Source: Clavelina lepadiformis
Lineage: Eukaryota > Chordata > Ascidiacea > Aplousobranchia > Clavelinidae
DNA length: 64,000 nt
Reading direction: 5' to 3'
Assembly (NCBI RefSeq): GCF_947623445.1
Contig: NC_135244.1
Location: forward strand, 18,228,860 to 18,292,859
The notes below the pieces were generated by a model. That model was not told where the DNA came from. It did not search any database and saw nothing but the letters and a program-made list of their open reading frames with translations. How positions within the stretch are numbered: the first letter of the stretch is position 1; each line of letters opens with the position of its first letter. This document shows positions 35,559 to 52,124 of this stretch, one piece after another. The translations under genes were made by a program, and so were the position numbers.

Positions 35559-35885
35559 CAGGGGTCGGGAACCTTTTTGGCTAAGGGAGCCATGAAAGCT
35601 ACATATTTTTAATTGTATTTCCGTGAGAGCCATATAATATTTTTCAACAATTAATGCAACTAACGTGTGCATTTTTAAGCAAAACCAACAACTTTAGACT
35701 ACGGTAAATGCCTGAATTTACTCTTTAATAACATGTTTCTTACTGTTAATGCGACTTAAAATTACAGAAAAAGTTTTATTCGTAACAATCGAGCTAAGAA
35801 ATGCCAGCTTAGATTTATCTGCGAGCCAGATGCCGTCATGAAAAGAGCCACATCTGGCTCGCGAGCCATAGGTTCCCGACCTCTG
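35559..35885. mobile_element. hAT-type miniature element
   Basis: The ends are CAGGGGTCGGGAACC and GGTTCCCGACCTCTG, with a perfect 8-bp target duplication ACCTATAA (35551-35558, 35886-35893). The interior has GAGCCATGAAAG and CGCGAGCCA blocks. It is non-coding and has the same end type as the element at 15851. Confidence 0.9.
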
Positions 35886-36002
35886 ACCTATAACATACTG
35901 AACACCTTGCAGATCACATGAAGGTTGTATCGCTTCACCAAAGTATAAATCGCAGGTATCACTTACTTGTCTGCTACTTACTCTTCGTTTGTCTGCTTAT
36001 TG

Positions 36003-36500
36003 CATACTTGTCAAACTCCCGGCCCGCGGTCCACATCCGGCCCGCTTTACATTAAAACTTGGCCCGCAATGCTATTTTATACATAGAACTATTTCTGGCC
36101 CGCGAGATCATTGTATAGTAAAACTTACTTTTTTCAAGCAAGAAACAAGATTATAAGAAATCGTAAAATACAGCAGCACAGCAGTTGCCCCACAATACGA
36201 CAGAATAAATCGATTTATTCTAACGCTTGTAATCTGGGCTGCTTTTTTCTTTATTGTTTGTTAATTCTTTAATGCTTTTCCAAAGAGAAAAATGAAACAT
36301 ACCGATGTAAGAGAAGAATAATCAAAAATAGCCCAGTCAAAAATCGTCAAAAACATCAAAAATTTGGTGTTGTTTCGCTGCCTGTTCCAACTCATGTTTC
36401 TTGTCACGAAATGTTCAATCAAGTTTTATCCTTGACCGGCCCGCGGCGTTAAATAAGTTTTGAGTTTTGGCCCCTGGTGCGATTGAGTTTGACACCCCTG
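36003..36500. mobile_element. hAT-type miniature element, GGCCCGC-rich
   Basis: The right end reads GAGTTTGACACCCCTG. The left end CATACTTGTCAAACTC is its inverted copy with a changed outer tip. The 8-bp target duplication GCTTATTG at 35995-36002 and 36501-36508 is perfect, which fixes the borders despite the altered tip. The interior carries several CCGGCCCGC blocks. It is non-coding. Confidence 0.85.
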
Positions 36501-36554
36501 GCTTATTGGCAAAAGGTTTTCTAAAAAAACAAAAGTTAACACGACCATATAAGG

Positions 36555-37064
36555 CAGTGGTTCCCAACCGCGGCTCCAAGGTAGCTTTCTTGCGGCTCTC
36601 AATGACCCCTGAAAATCCCCCAAAAAAATAAAAAATCTAATTGTAATAATTAGGGCGATTATTTTTTGACTTGTCAAAAAAAGTCAAAAATTGGTCAAAA
36701 TTTATAGCGTTAGGTCAAAATTATTTACAAATTTTTTATTTTACATTTTACAGTTACACCTTGTAGCCTACTTTATATTGTTGTGAATGGTCCATTGTCT
36801 ACTTATTGTGAATCATAAACCGCCTCCTGAATCCTAAACCACAATTGCGCCTCGCTTTGACAAAGTTGTTAAAGCTCAAAGCCAATGCCAAGTTGGACAT
36901 TAAATTTATTTGTGTTATTTTTCCTGTTAGTGTTGCTATTCGTTGGTACATGATTTCATGCTTTAAAATTTTCGTTATAATTACTTGAGTGTTTTCATGC
37001 GGCTCCATACGTACTATGAAGTTTGAAATTCGGCCCCGACACCAAAAAAGGTTGGGAACCACTG
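36555..37064. mobile_element. hAT-type miniature element, CAGTGGTTCCCAACC ends
   Basis: The inverted ends are perfect (CAGTGGTTCCCAACC and GGTTGGGAACCACTG), with an 8-bp target duplication ATATAAGG (36547-36554, 37065-37072). The borders fit a non-autonomous hAT element. No transposase is seen. Confidence 0.9.
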
Positions 37065-37072
37065 ATATAAGG

Positions 37073-38519
37073 GATCAATCTAAATACTAAAATGTAAGCT
37101 GGTGTAGCTAATGCGTAACTTAGTACAGTTTCTTCATTTTTGTTACTTATTACCATTTCTTAAATTAATTACCGTAGCAACTAGATTAGTTACAGTAGCC
37201 ATATTTTGGTAGAGTAAGTAGCTATACATCAATTATATTATGACCTGCACTTGTTTAGCTATAGAATGGTTCGTTGGGCGAAATTGATAAAGATCTATCC
37301 CTTATTTCAAGCGCTCAGTGCCGATATATAACCACAAGTTGAGATATTCTGTGGTCTTGAAACAGACTTTCTTTGATATCTGATTGTGATAAATGATTCA
37401 ATTCTCCACGAGGCTTCTCATTTTGATAGAGCATGAAAGGTAGCAATAACGCTATGTGCAAGACAAACAATTTAATAACTCGCTTTACACAACCAAGTCT
37501 CTTGATAGTATTGCAATATGCTGTATTAACGAAAGGATATTGTTCATTTGGATAAGCAGTTCATCTCAGTGCGTATAAGACGCACGCATCAGTAACTTCA
37601 TCGGTTTTACAAAACGGTTGCAAAAATGTTCAAAGAAAAGCGCTAATGTGCGAACGAGACACACAACGCACGAAACTCGACCCTCGTAAGCGTTAATGGG
37701 CGTGCATCGTGCAGCTTATCTAAAACGTCAGTAAAACCGGCAAAGGATTAGCAGAAGACTTCGGCAAGAAAAATAATAGAAAAAAGTGCGTCGGTAAAGC
37801 TTTTAACCAAGAGTAGCCAAGCAAAAATAACAAAAACAGCTACGAAATCGTGGTTAACTCTATGCACCAAGTGATCCGTATAGCGACAGGCTCCGAAAAA
37901 AGTTGATTTTCTACGTGATCAGCAAAACGTTTCAGATATGGCATTTTATCAGAAATAGACAGGTGTTACAGATCTCTTAATACTAGGTGTATGGGTCTTG
38001 GGAGAGATTTGTGGCGTTGTTTAAAGGAAAACCTATTTCCTTAACGAGCAGTTTGTATTTGAACTTCTCCCACCAATTATGGTGCTCAAGCTGTGTCGGT
38101 GTAAGTCGGCGTGACGCTATTACAGACGTCGCATAAGTTGATAGGGAAGGTTGCGGTTTTGTCGAAGAACAGGGCCTGTTTTTAACGGACTTCCTTCCTA
38201 TACCAAAGCCCACTTTCAAAGGTTAACAGTTGGTGAGAACACGTAAATATACTGCAGACGTAAAAGTCGAAAACTATAGCAAATTTAATTTAGAGTAGCC
38301 GGTAGTATCAACTGAAACTAAACATTTTTGAGTCGGTTAGCAAATGAAGGAACGCATTTTACTTTTGCAATTTTTGTGCTAATACATGTTCTGTATTAAC
38401 ACATTTTATTAAGCTTTTATAATATGACCTCAAAACGTACTTGATTAATTATATCGAGAATTCGATTTTTAGTTTTTGTCGTCCAGGCTGATATAATAAA
38501 AATAACTAATTGGTTCAAA
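37073..38519. other. Gene-poor stretch with one unexplained - strand reading frame
   Basis: Most of the stretch is featureless. On the - strand, 38219 to 37983 encodes 78 residues with a tryptophan-containing, basic core (E-H-H-N-W-W-E-K-F-K-Y-K-L-L). It looks more like a protein motif than chance AT-rich translation, but no family is recognised and no flanking exons were found. The 5' flank of the gene at 38520 is also here. Confidence 0.35.
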
Positions 38520-40058
38520 ATGAAGATAATTGTAGCCGGGTTTTCAAAAACTGGCACAAAATCGCTGGCAATCGCCCTGATCCGACTTGGATACAAGGTC
38601 TACGACATGTTGGAACATTTCGGTTACCATGGCGAAGAGTGGGAAAAGATCCTTGTGACGGGAGGAAGTGCAGAGGACTTCCGGAAGATGTATAAAGATG
38701 TGGATGCGGTACTGGACGTACCAGCGTTTTGTTTTTGGGAACAAATTCACGAAGCTTTTCCCGATGCAAAGGTAAATGATCGCATGATTTATTAATAGCT
38801 TTAAGCGCGCAAGTTCGTATATAGATGTATTTTTGTGTAGTGAAAGAATGCGCCATTTCCTTTAGATTATTCTAACAATGCGGGACGAGGACGACTGGTA
38901 CCGAAGTTGGCATAAACAAACGAGTAGTGTCAACGTTGACTCATTTTTCAAGTTGATGAAAATCATCTCACCAAGTGGGAGACGACTTTTTCAGCACATG
39001 AAAGCTTTTTGTAAGTGAAAATAGCTATACATGGAAAATCTGTCTATCAAGTATTCAACCTCTACACGAACTTTCAAAAACTAGCCAGTTCTAGAATTGA
39101 ACCAATCGTGCCAACCTTCGAGTGTATGCTAGAAATAATTATATGGTTTTTCTTTCCTTTGTTTTTTGAAATTGTTTGTGTAAGTATAAACTACAGTATA
39201 TAGGGTGCATATACCGATGTTTGCCAACAATCAATATATGGCGTATATATGGCGTGCTTCACGTCATATCAACTTAACATTTGGTTTACATAAATTGTAT
39301 ATCGATTGATTTTTATTGTCTGTGAACACTGTTATTATATGTTTGTGGTATGAGCTCGCACCAGTAGGTAGTAGTTTTAGCACTTCTAACTCTTTAAATG
39401 CTTTCTTTTTTGACACTCGAGTCAAGTGGTATGACCTTAAGACTGTTTTCAAAAGTGTTCTTCACTAAAATTTGAAAGTGTGCGGCTGCTGAGACGGTCA
39501 AAGCAAATGATTACTGCTTTAAACAGAAGAAAATGCGCAAAATACTGGTTTTACTGCTTTAAAAGTTAAATTGTTATTAAAAATTCTTCGTTTAAGGTCC
39601 CCCTGCGTATGGATTTGAACTTAGATCAGCCTGGCGTCACACACCGATCAATGAGATGGTCTTGAAAATGAAATACCGACAACATTACGAATATGTTCTC
39701 AAGGTATGGACTTTGATTTAAGATAAACGGCTTATACAGAGGATTAATATAAGCTATGAAAATTCCACAAATTGCAATTCACAATTTAAATAAAGACACT
39801 TCATGTCTTTTGCAGCACGCTCCAGAAGACAAACTTTTAACATATAGCATTCGTGATGGCTGGGCGCCGTTGTGCCAGTTTTTGGGCAGACCAATTCCCG
39901 ACAGCCCCTTTCCTCATGAAAATGTCGGAGGAGAAGTGATAAAGTTATTTATCCAAAACAATCCCATAATGCAGAGAATTGTAAAGGAGACTTTTGTCTC
40001 GCTCGGTGTTATATTGCTTTTGATTCTGTTTGCCGTCTATTGCTATATTTGCGTTTAA
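38520..40058 (+). CDS. Tail-anchored sulfotransferase-like protein, diverged member 6
   Basis: Four exons: 38520-38771, 38866-39010, 39597-39703 and 39816-40058, phases 0, 1, 0, giving 248 residues. The P-loop G-F-S-K-T-G-T-K-S, the exon 2 start I-I-L-T-M-R-D-E-D-D-W and the exon 4 core D-G-W-A-P-L-C-Q-F-L-G are all intact. The C-terminus is a strong membrane helix (S-L-G-V-I-L-L-L-I-L-F-A-V-Y). Clean GTAAGT and GTATGG donors and an undamaged frame make this the clearest gene of the family in the window, and it anchors the exon model for the others. It likely transfers sulfate from PAPS while tail-anchored in the secretory pathway. That location is inferred only from the helix. Confidence 0.9.
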
Positions 40059-40675
40059 TTTTTTTTCTATAGCATGCATGTATGCGCACACATTTTTTCA
40101 TGCGTAGCCAACCTTTTTCGTCTCAGTTCTACATCAGCAAAACTTCATGTTACAAAGTGTAAATACGTGAATTGACATGAGACGTGCTTCAAAAAGGGTG
40201 TACACACTTCAACTTAAGTGCTAAATACTGGATATGGCTAAAATTGCTGGCTTGTATACTGCACTTTTCCGTCTCATTTCTTAATTTTTCTTCGTGTTTG
40301 TTCGTGTTTTCTGTAATAAATTGCATGTTACATTTGCACTATTAAACGAACGCCCCGCCTGCGTTCTTCCGACCACCGTCAGGCACGAAGCGCGTTTACC
40401 GTCAAGGAAAAGGTATTTAGGGCCAATTAGTGGCGGCTTCAAACAAGAAATCATAACTGGACATTAAACGTCGGTGGTTATGTAATTAAGTTCTGCAGCC
40501 ACAGTTCTGGAGACAAAATAAAACGGAGGCTTTAAAACACCGCCGGAATACCCGTTAGCTTTGCAAACGACTGGAACTGAAACGTTTTCGCCTTCATCTC
40601 ATTATATAGAAAGCGTTTTAATTAGATATTAACTGCAAAAAATAAATTAATAGAAAATATTTGAAACGCTGATAT

Positions 40676-41644
40676 AGGGGAGACCGGGGTTAGTTGGACA
40701 GCGGGGTTAGTTGAAAAATCGCAGTTTTAGTACTCCCCGAACATCTTTGTAAATCTTTACTGCCCCTTAGTGATTGATAACGATGTTATCTATTCGCCAT
40801 GTTAATTTTATTGGTCTCAGAGCAGAAGCATAAAAGTGGCACACGTTTTTCTGTTTTTTACACTTTGAACTAAAATTCGAGCTTGTTGGTAAATATAGTG
40901 TAACATAGTGCTCTAGAGAGACTATTGAAAGTTCATTAGTCTACATTGACCGTAGATGCCATGGTACCAGAAAAGGCGCAGAGGCAATTAAATTACCTGG
41001 TTTAGTGGCTACATAAAAAGTAAGTTTTCTCTCCCATGTGCATACGGGGTTAGTTGGAAAATTTTGAATGGGGTTAGTTGGAATATGTAAAATCATATGA
41101 GTAAAAATTTATTTTATTAATGCTTGATGGAATTCATATTTTTTACTTATACAACCTCGTACAGTTAAGTTGGAACTTGTTATTTGATACAGATCGATAA
41201 ATAGGCCTATCTACACTTTTTAATTGAAAGTATGCGCGAGTATAAACGCAAAACTCAACGTGGATCTACGCGGATCAACGAAACGCTGTCAGCAGAAATT
41301 TGTCTTCCCTGTTGACTTGTCGGGCTACAAACCACAATAGATTGATTGACATTCAAAGAACAGACACTTTTGAATACTGTATATAACAAATTGATATATT
41401 TTCCAACTAACCCCGTGTGGTTTTCCAACAAACCCCGGCTTCGGGGTTAGTTGAAAAATGTGACTGATGTCTGAAAAAATAAAGTTTGTGCGTAAACCTG
41501 TAACAATTTCTGGTCAGTCTTTTGTAATAAGTTGTAGACCAGCGTAGTCATTATGCCAGACTAGATAAATGTTTCGAAGATCATTCTGAATTTTGGTGGT
41601 TTAAATTTTCCTAAAATTTTATCCAACTAACCCCGGTCTCCCCT
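40676..41644. mobile_element. Non-autonomous DNA transposon with GGGGTTAGTTGG ends
   Basis: The ends are inverted over at least 20 bases (AGGGGAGACCGGGGTTAGTT and its reverse complement at 41625-41644). The core GGGGTTAGTTGGA recurs inside at 41046-41058 and 41070-41082, and in inverted form near 41403, 41424 and 41442. Two of these face each other as a short hairpin around 41435. No coding sequence is seen and target duplications are not obvious. The internal copies could be transposase-binding sites. Confidence 0.75.
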
Positions 41645-44139
41645 ACTGTAGGCTTATACTCACTTAACGTAAGTTAGTCTAACTGTCGGTGTTGCTTTTT
41701 TAAAAAATAACCATTACTGGAGCAGATTGTGTCATCAAGAATTGACGCATTTTGCTCAACATTGAAGAGTACTTGGAATAGTGCAATCGACCAATCAAAA
41801 CGGTCTAGGAAATGTGTTGACCAAAATGTTTCTGATAAAAACATTATACGTCTTAGGTTTTCTTTCACGGCAAACTGTTTTCCGAGTGCCAGCACATATA
41901 TAATCAGAGCAGAAATGTCTTAACGTAATTATCTTTTTCACCACAAGAACTTACAGTTCCAAAACACGATGAATCCGTTTAGACATTTGGCATGTGGGTG
42001 ACTGCGACAAAATTTTACCGTATTGTTTTCACAGTGTTGTGGAAATATGTCAAAAACTCATGCAAACCCGAGTTTTTGACCGTAAAGCTTGTACTAGTCC
42101 TAACCTATGTATATGAAGTCAAAATTAAACTAACTAAAAAACTAACTTATAAAGGTAGAAAGGTCTCTAGACGTAGTCTTGGTCACATTCAAAGACTATG
42201 TTCTCGCTATACGTATATATTTCCTAATTAATGTGATTACAGAAACTATTTCACAAAGAGATTTTCAAGACTATACAGAACTCGCCTAAGTTGTCGCCTA
42301 ACGCTTGGTGTGGGCGGAAATCAAGTCCTATCAAGTTCGGCTAAGTCGTCTTCGCCTAACTCGTCTACTCGCTTAACTCGTCATCGTTCTTTTTACTATG
42401 ACCAAAATATTTCGCATAAGTAGTCAGCATTTTAAAACACTTTGTCAGTGTGATTACAAGGCAAACTGAACCTGCTACGACTACACGACAGCTGTATCGC
42501 CCAGCTGTCTGCGATCCTTGTTAATGTAACACAACCTCATTGCACGTCACAATGTATATTAGTGTACGTATGAGTATTTAGATCATATTTCGTGTTTTGT
42601 TCCAGACCATCTTCAATGTAAAGAGTTAACAAACCAGCACCTATGTACAACTAATTTGCTTTAAATTACACCGTTGAATGTTAATTAACGTTTAATTTTA
42701 CTCTTTAGAAACTTCTTCACAAAGAACTCTAACAAAACATGGCCCCCCTGTACAAACCCTATTTCTGGCCATAGGTCGTTTTACATGGTTATTTCGTTCC
42801 ATTTATTTATCGAATTTCTTTCTTAGCGACTACTTATCAGCTATAACCCACAGAAAAAGATATCTAACAGGCAATTTCATGCGACGTTTCCAAATCATTG
42901 TATTTTCGCACTTCGCTCATTTTGGGCTGGTTGAACAAACATGGGAATTTTGGACACAGTTTTTAACAAAATTTGAGCCCCCTAACTCAACGCAATCCTA
43001 AATACGCCAATGATCTCAGGTTTATTATTTATTATTTGATGATAGCACAGCTATAACGATTAAGGTAATATTAAAAATAAACTGGTTGAAAAAAGTCGGT
43101 TTAGCAATGGGATTAACCACTCGCCTGAGCGAAAAATTAAAAAAATCGACTAAACCCGGAGAGAAAAAAGCGTGAAAGGAAATAGGGCTAATAATAGAGC
43201 GTAATTCTGTACCATAAATCCTACGGTGAGTAGAAGAGGTTTTCTATTGCCACGGGCGTTGTGACGTTGAGGTTCGGCATGAGTCAGCGTGAGTCTTTCG
43301 CTTGAAAATATCTGAGATATCCTTATCTATATAGGGTTCATGGTTCAAGGTTCATGGAATACTTACAAAGGTTACAAACTTACCCTAGAAATAAGAAAAC
43401 AATATTTACAAACGTACCGGCAATACAAGGTCTGTTTTACTCCGCTCATGGCCCAGAAAATTTTATGTAAAAATTGTTCAATATAGGAATTTCCTCAAAC
43501 AAAAAAACGTTGAAAACATTAAATTCATAGCGCGGAAGAAAGTTAAAACATATTTTGTATAATATTAATGAAAGTATGACACCAGTAAACATTCTTAATA
43601 GTATTTTCTATCTTATTTAGTTATAAAAACAGGATTGTACTACAAAAAGTTGCCAGTATGCCAGATTTTGGTCATCATAAGTGTAGACAACGGTTCTGAA
43701 GCCAAATTTGCAGTTTTCATGATACTGAAAATTTTTATATACAACACACGATGAACACAAAGTGATAAAAAAATATTACAAAGCTTTCGCTATACAAACT
43801 CAATCCGATAACACAACATATTGTTTTTAGAATTCGAACGGTGACCTCAGTTCTGATTTCGACAACTTTGCAACTTCCGTCTCTGTTCCTCTACTGCTTG
43901 TAGAAGATATTCCTTAATGTAGTAGACATAAGCTGTGGATGTAGCAAACAACTAATCGATAGAAACCTTCCTGTTTTCAAGAATCGTTTTTGTTTGTTTA
44001 CTATGATGCAATAGGCTAGTGCTCGTAAGACCGTTTAGTTAAAAAGCTTGGGTTCGCACGAGCTCGAGCTTTTTTCATTTTTACACAACCCTGCTTGGGT
44101 GCTACTTGAGCAATCAGTCTGCTTCTAACTCTAATAGGT
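41645..44139. other. Intergenic region, no recognised gene
   Basis: No gene is recognised. Near 42275-42400 a short degenerate run of CGCCTAACTCGTC-like units is visible. The rest is AT-rich and featureless to the eye. The missing other end of the - strand transposon remnant at 44152-47490 might lie here but was not found. Confidence 0.45.
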
Positions 44140-44151
44140 AACAGTTCACCG

Positions 44152-44440
44152 TCAGGAACAGGGAGAAATTGTGGATGGTATGTTAGGATAATCTATCGTA
44201 CATTTCTTATTCCTGTTAAATCCTCTTTTCATGGAAGGCGTGAGACAAAAGTAACAATTGTTTACGTGATCTGTAAGTTCCTTCCAAACCATTGGCACTG
44301 CAAATGGCATTGCCTTTCTCTTCTTCTTCAGCCACTCATTAAGGGACGTCACACAGGAATTGCAGCATATGTGAGGAGCCCAAGGCATGTCCTCATCCTT
44401 GACCTTACAACAAAACTAGAGATGATAAGCGTTTCTTGTT
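44152..44440 (-). pseudogene. Transposase N-terminal fragment (same family as 16496-17570)
   Basis: Read on the - strand, this is a cysteine-rich fragment M-P-W-A-P-H-I-C-C-N-S-C, then M-P-F-A-V-P-M-V-W, then N-N-C-Y-F-C, a likely zinc-binding module. In related full-length proteins, as remembered, it precedes the S-S-K-K-G-L-K-C block seen at 16660. A stop follows P-S-T-I-S-P-C-S. The downstream catalytic part is not seen. The upstream DNA (45205-45245 and 47422-47490) matches the terminal repeat of the element at 15792, so this is the 5' part of a second copy on the - strand. Confidence 0.6.
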
Positions 44441-45245
44441 CTAGTGGTCAAGGCGCGCTACTGTGAAGACACGGTGAACTCCCCACAGATGTAAGAAAAG
44501 TTAGGTATCTGCAGAATTTACGCAAACACGAAGCATTTTTAAAATATACTGGAGGCTACTTTAAAAGATTATTGTAGTTAAAAGAGCTCAATTCTTAAAA
44601 AAGCATAAAGTAAGAGTTTTCGGATACTCTGTAACTGAAATAGACAGTTACTTTGCAGTTTATCGGTACCTGGAAGAACGATTTTTTTAGGAGTCTAATT
44701 TAAGCAAGTTTTTGCTTGCTATCGTCACCTACTGTGCGAGACCACCATCTGCGCAAAAACTGAGAGCAACAAGATTCTGGCAAGGACTAACAAGTAGCAA
44801 CACTATGTCACACAAAAACCTGCAACAAGAATAGAATGAGGTAACTTAAAGATATAACACCAGAACAGTGCTGAGGAGTTGCGTTGCACAGTGAAACAAG
44901 TGGCTTGCCGGTTGGCATTGAGCCAAGATTGTGCCTGATACAGTCTCTGTTTTTGTTTTTTTTTGTTCCACGTCGTATTTTACTATCATGCAAATGAACT
45001 TAGGCTTCACTAATATTTAAGCGCTGTAAGTGGTACAAATCAGCAAAGTCTTTTCGCAGCGCTTGTAGGCTACTATCTCGGTATAAGCTCTTCCACACAA
45101 ATTTAATTTATATCGGTTGCAGAAAAGTTTCTCATCAGTAGTCTACAGGTGGTTTTTCTGTCTATTAATATACTTGTATTATCGTAATAATATGTATGAA
45201 CTCACTTCCCTCAAGTATCTTGAAAACTAGAGCTAACAGACAATT

Positions 45246-47421
45246 TTAACCCATATCAGCACATGCGTTGACATTTTGTCAACATCGATTTTTTGTGTGA
45301 CATTGCTCTCGTCCCTTATGCACTAGCTCAGCAACATCCAATGACGAAGGAGAACTTCTGAGTAGCTTACTGCTGTAGCGATTTCAAAACGTTAAATTGT
45401 TTCCACAATGAGTTATTTGCGTTTTAACTTAATCGGCACATCAGTTGACAAAATGTCAATAATCAGAAACAATAGGAGTTTGGAATTTAAAGCCACTACA
45501 CAGTAGCTAGCTATTATCACAAAGTGATAACCGGGGACTTACAGGAAAGTTGCACGTGTATTTAGTGAATCACTGTCTGACTAGAAGGAGTTGGATTGCC
45601 AGTTGATATAACTCAGAAGAAAAATACTGTCTAAGCAGTTGTGTCGGAAACGTTTGCCTTAGCTCTAACTAGCTCTTACAAGATAGCCTACTTTACATGA
45701 AATACTAACTATTTGTAAATGAAAGGTTGTTTCGGTTAATTACAGTAAGGTGTAAATTTATTGAGGAACAGACAGAGAAGATTTTCATTTCAAGAGGCCC
45801 TAAGACAACTGCAAATAACTTCTGATGATGTTGATAGCGACTCTAATGCTGAGGCTACAAGTAGTAGTGAATGTGAGTCCATACCAGATGTTGATGAACT
45901 GCCTTTGGAAGAGGAGGAACTGTCCGATATAGATGTCTTTGAGGAAGAAATTGAAGATGACGAGACTGGTAGTGATGCAGATCAAGAATCTAATGATGGT
46001 TCCTTAGGATGAAGATCTAGTACCAATAACAGCTGGCAATGCAACCTATTATGCAAATACGTTTCCAGGCAGGCTCAGAAGAAGAAATATATTGATGCAA
46101 CAGCTTCGGATTGATGCTGCTTCCTGAACTTGAAGTGGATGCCTTCAAATTATTTTATCGGCCTGAAATTATACTTCAGATAGTACGTGAGACGAACAGA
46201 AAAGCAAGAGACGTGTGACACGAATGTAAGCTGTTGCCTAATTCTGTACACAAAAACTTCACGATTGAAGAAGTTGTGGCAGGTCTTGCAACTATGATAC
46301 GTGCTGGCTTGGACAGAGATAACTTCACCGATTTACGTCGATTGTGGGATCCTCTTGATAGTAGGCCATTTTATAGAGTGGTTATGGCACTAAATCGATT
46401 CAAATTTCTGCTACGATGCATGCGTTTTGATAACTATCGCAATAGACCAGAAAGAGAAAGGAACGACAGGTTAGCTGCTATTCGAGAGGTATGGGTAGCA
46501 TTCAACAGTAATCTGCGCAACGTCTACATTCCTAAGGAAGCATTGACTGTGGATGAACAACTGGTCGGATATCGAGGCAAAATTCCTGGAAGAACATAGC
46601 CTACATGCCATCGAAACCAAGGAAATATGGTGTAAAGTTCTTTTGGCTGTGTGAAGCCACATCAGGTTTTGCTCTAAATGGCATTAGGCCTATTTATTCC
46701 GGAAGAGAAGCCGACTCGGCTCCTCACAGAAATCTTGCAAATGATATAGTGATGAACCTGTGTTCCGTTTACTTTTGTACTGGTCGTGACATATACGTTG
46801 ACAGATATTTTACATCTCATGGTCTGGTTCGCAATCTTTTGCTTCAAAATTTTACATTGGTAGGAACAGTAGCCTAATGGCTAATCGCCGTGAAGTTCCA
46901 TCGCAGCTCAAATCAGCAAGGGGAAGAGAGGTGGAAAGTACTGAAGCGTTGTATGACCATTTGAACAACATTCTGCTATTGTCATATGTACCAAAACGAA
47001 ACAGGAATGTCCTCATGATGTCTACTTCACACTCTTCTGTTTCCATCACTGACTCTCACAGGAAACCTACAGTTATCATGGATTATAACAAGCATAAAGG
47101 TGGAGTTGAGTGGAATGCTGAACAATTTGTTGTAGTGCTCCACGTTTCTTCGTTTTTGTGTTTGAAATATACGTGGCAAAACTTCGCTTGTTAAGATTTC
47201 TTTGCGTTTTATCTGAGAGCTAGTAAGCTAAAACTATGTCCTGGGTAGGAAGCAGACCTCCCAATTAGGTCTCAAGATCAAATCATCTAAAATAACAACT
47301 TCACTTTGAGACCAGCGCATTTGTATCGAAAAACACAAGGAAATGCCATGTTGACAATTTGTCAACATCTGTGCCGTTTAAGCTACCTAAAATCCCTGTG
47401 CTGAATGCTGATAAGGGTTAA
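45246..47421 (+). mobile_element. piggyBac-type DNA transposon, decayed but nearly full length
   Basis: The element is flanked by TTAA at 45246-45249 and 47418-47421, with inverted ends TTAACCCATATCAGCA and TGCTGATAAGGGTTAA. Subterminal TTGACAnnnTGTCAACAT palindromes lie at about 45270 and 47350. The interior holds a broken transposase gene. The family differs from the piggyBac-type element at 9579 in its ends and its protein. Confidence 0.85.
45761..47194 (+). pseudogene. piggyBac transposase, frame-broken
   Basis: The open pieces are 45761-46012 (acidic N-terminal domain rich in E and D, common in this family), 46234-46599, 46605-46877 and 46877-47194. Motifs include N-R-F-K-F-L-L-R-C-M-R-F-D-N, then L-T-V-D-E-Q-L-V-G-Y-R-G (first catalytic D), I-Y-V-D-R-Y-F-T-S (second D), and V-I-M-D-Y-N-K-H-K-G-G-V-E (third D region, with E where D is usual at the end). 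Breaks lie near 46012, 46600 and 46875, and the C-terminal cysteine finger is missing. Inactive. Confidence 0.85.
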
Positions 47422-47490
47422 GAGTCATTTTCGGATTCAGCGCCCCAACATTAGTAATATGCAGCTACTTTCATCCAAGAAACAAATTTT

Positions 47491-52124
<4,634 letters not shown>

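Larger units (their letters stand above)
45205..47490 (-). mobile_element. Terminal repeat of a second CACTG-type transposon, split by piggyBac
   Basis: The sequences 45212-45245 (ATCTTGAAAACTAGAGCTAA...) and 47422-47450 (GAGTCATTTTCGGATTCAGC...) together match the right inverted end of the element at 15792-18186 (18070-18130). They are separated only by the TTAA-flanked insertion at 45246-47421. The outermost tip (about 47480) is decayed. With the transposase fragment at 44152-44440 this defines an old, truncated - strand copy. Confidence 0.6.

Noticed and set aside
41729-42231. Two small + strand reading frames next to the GGGGTTAGTTGG transposon
   Set aside because: No motif, no splice signals that join them, and AT-driven composition.
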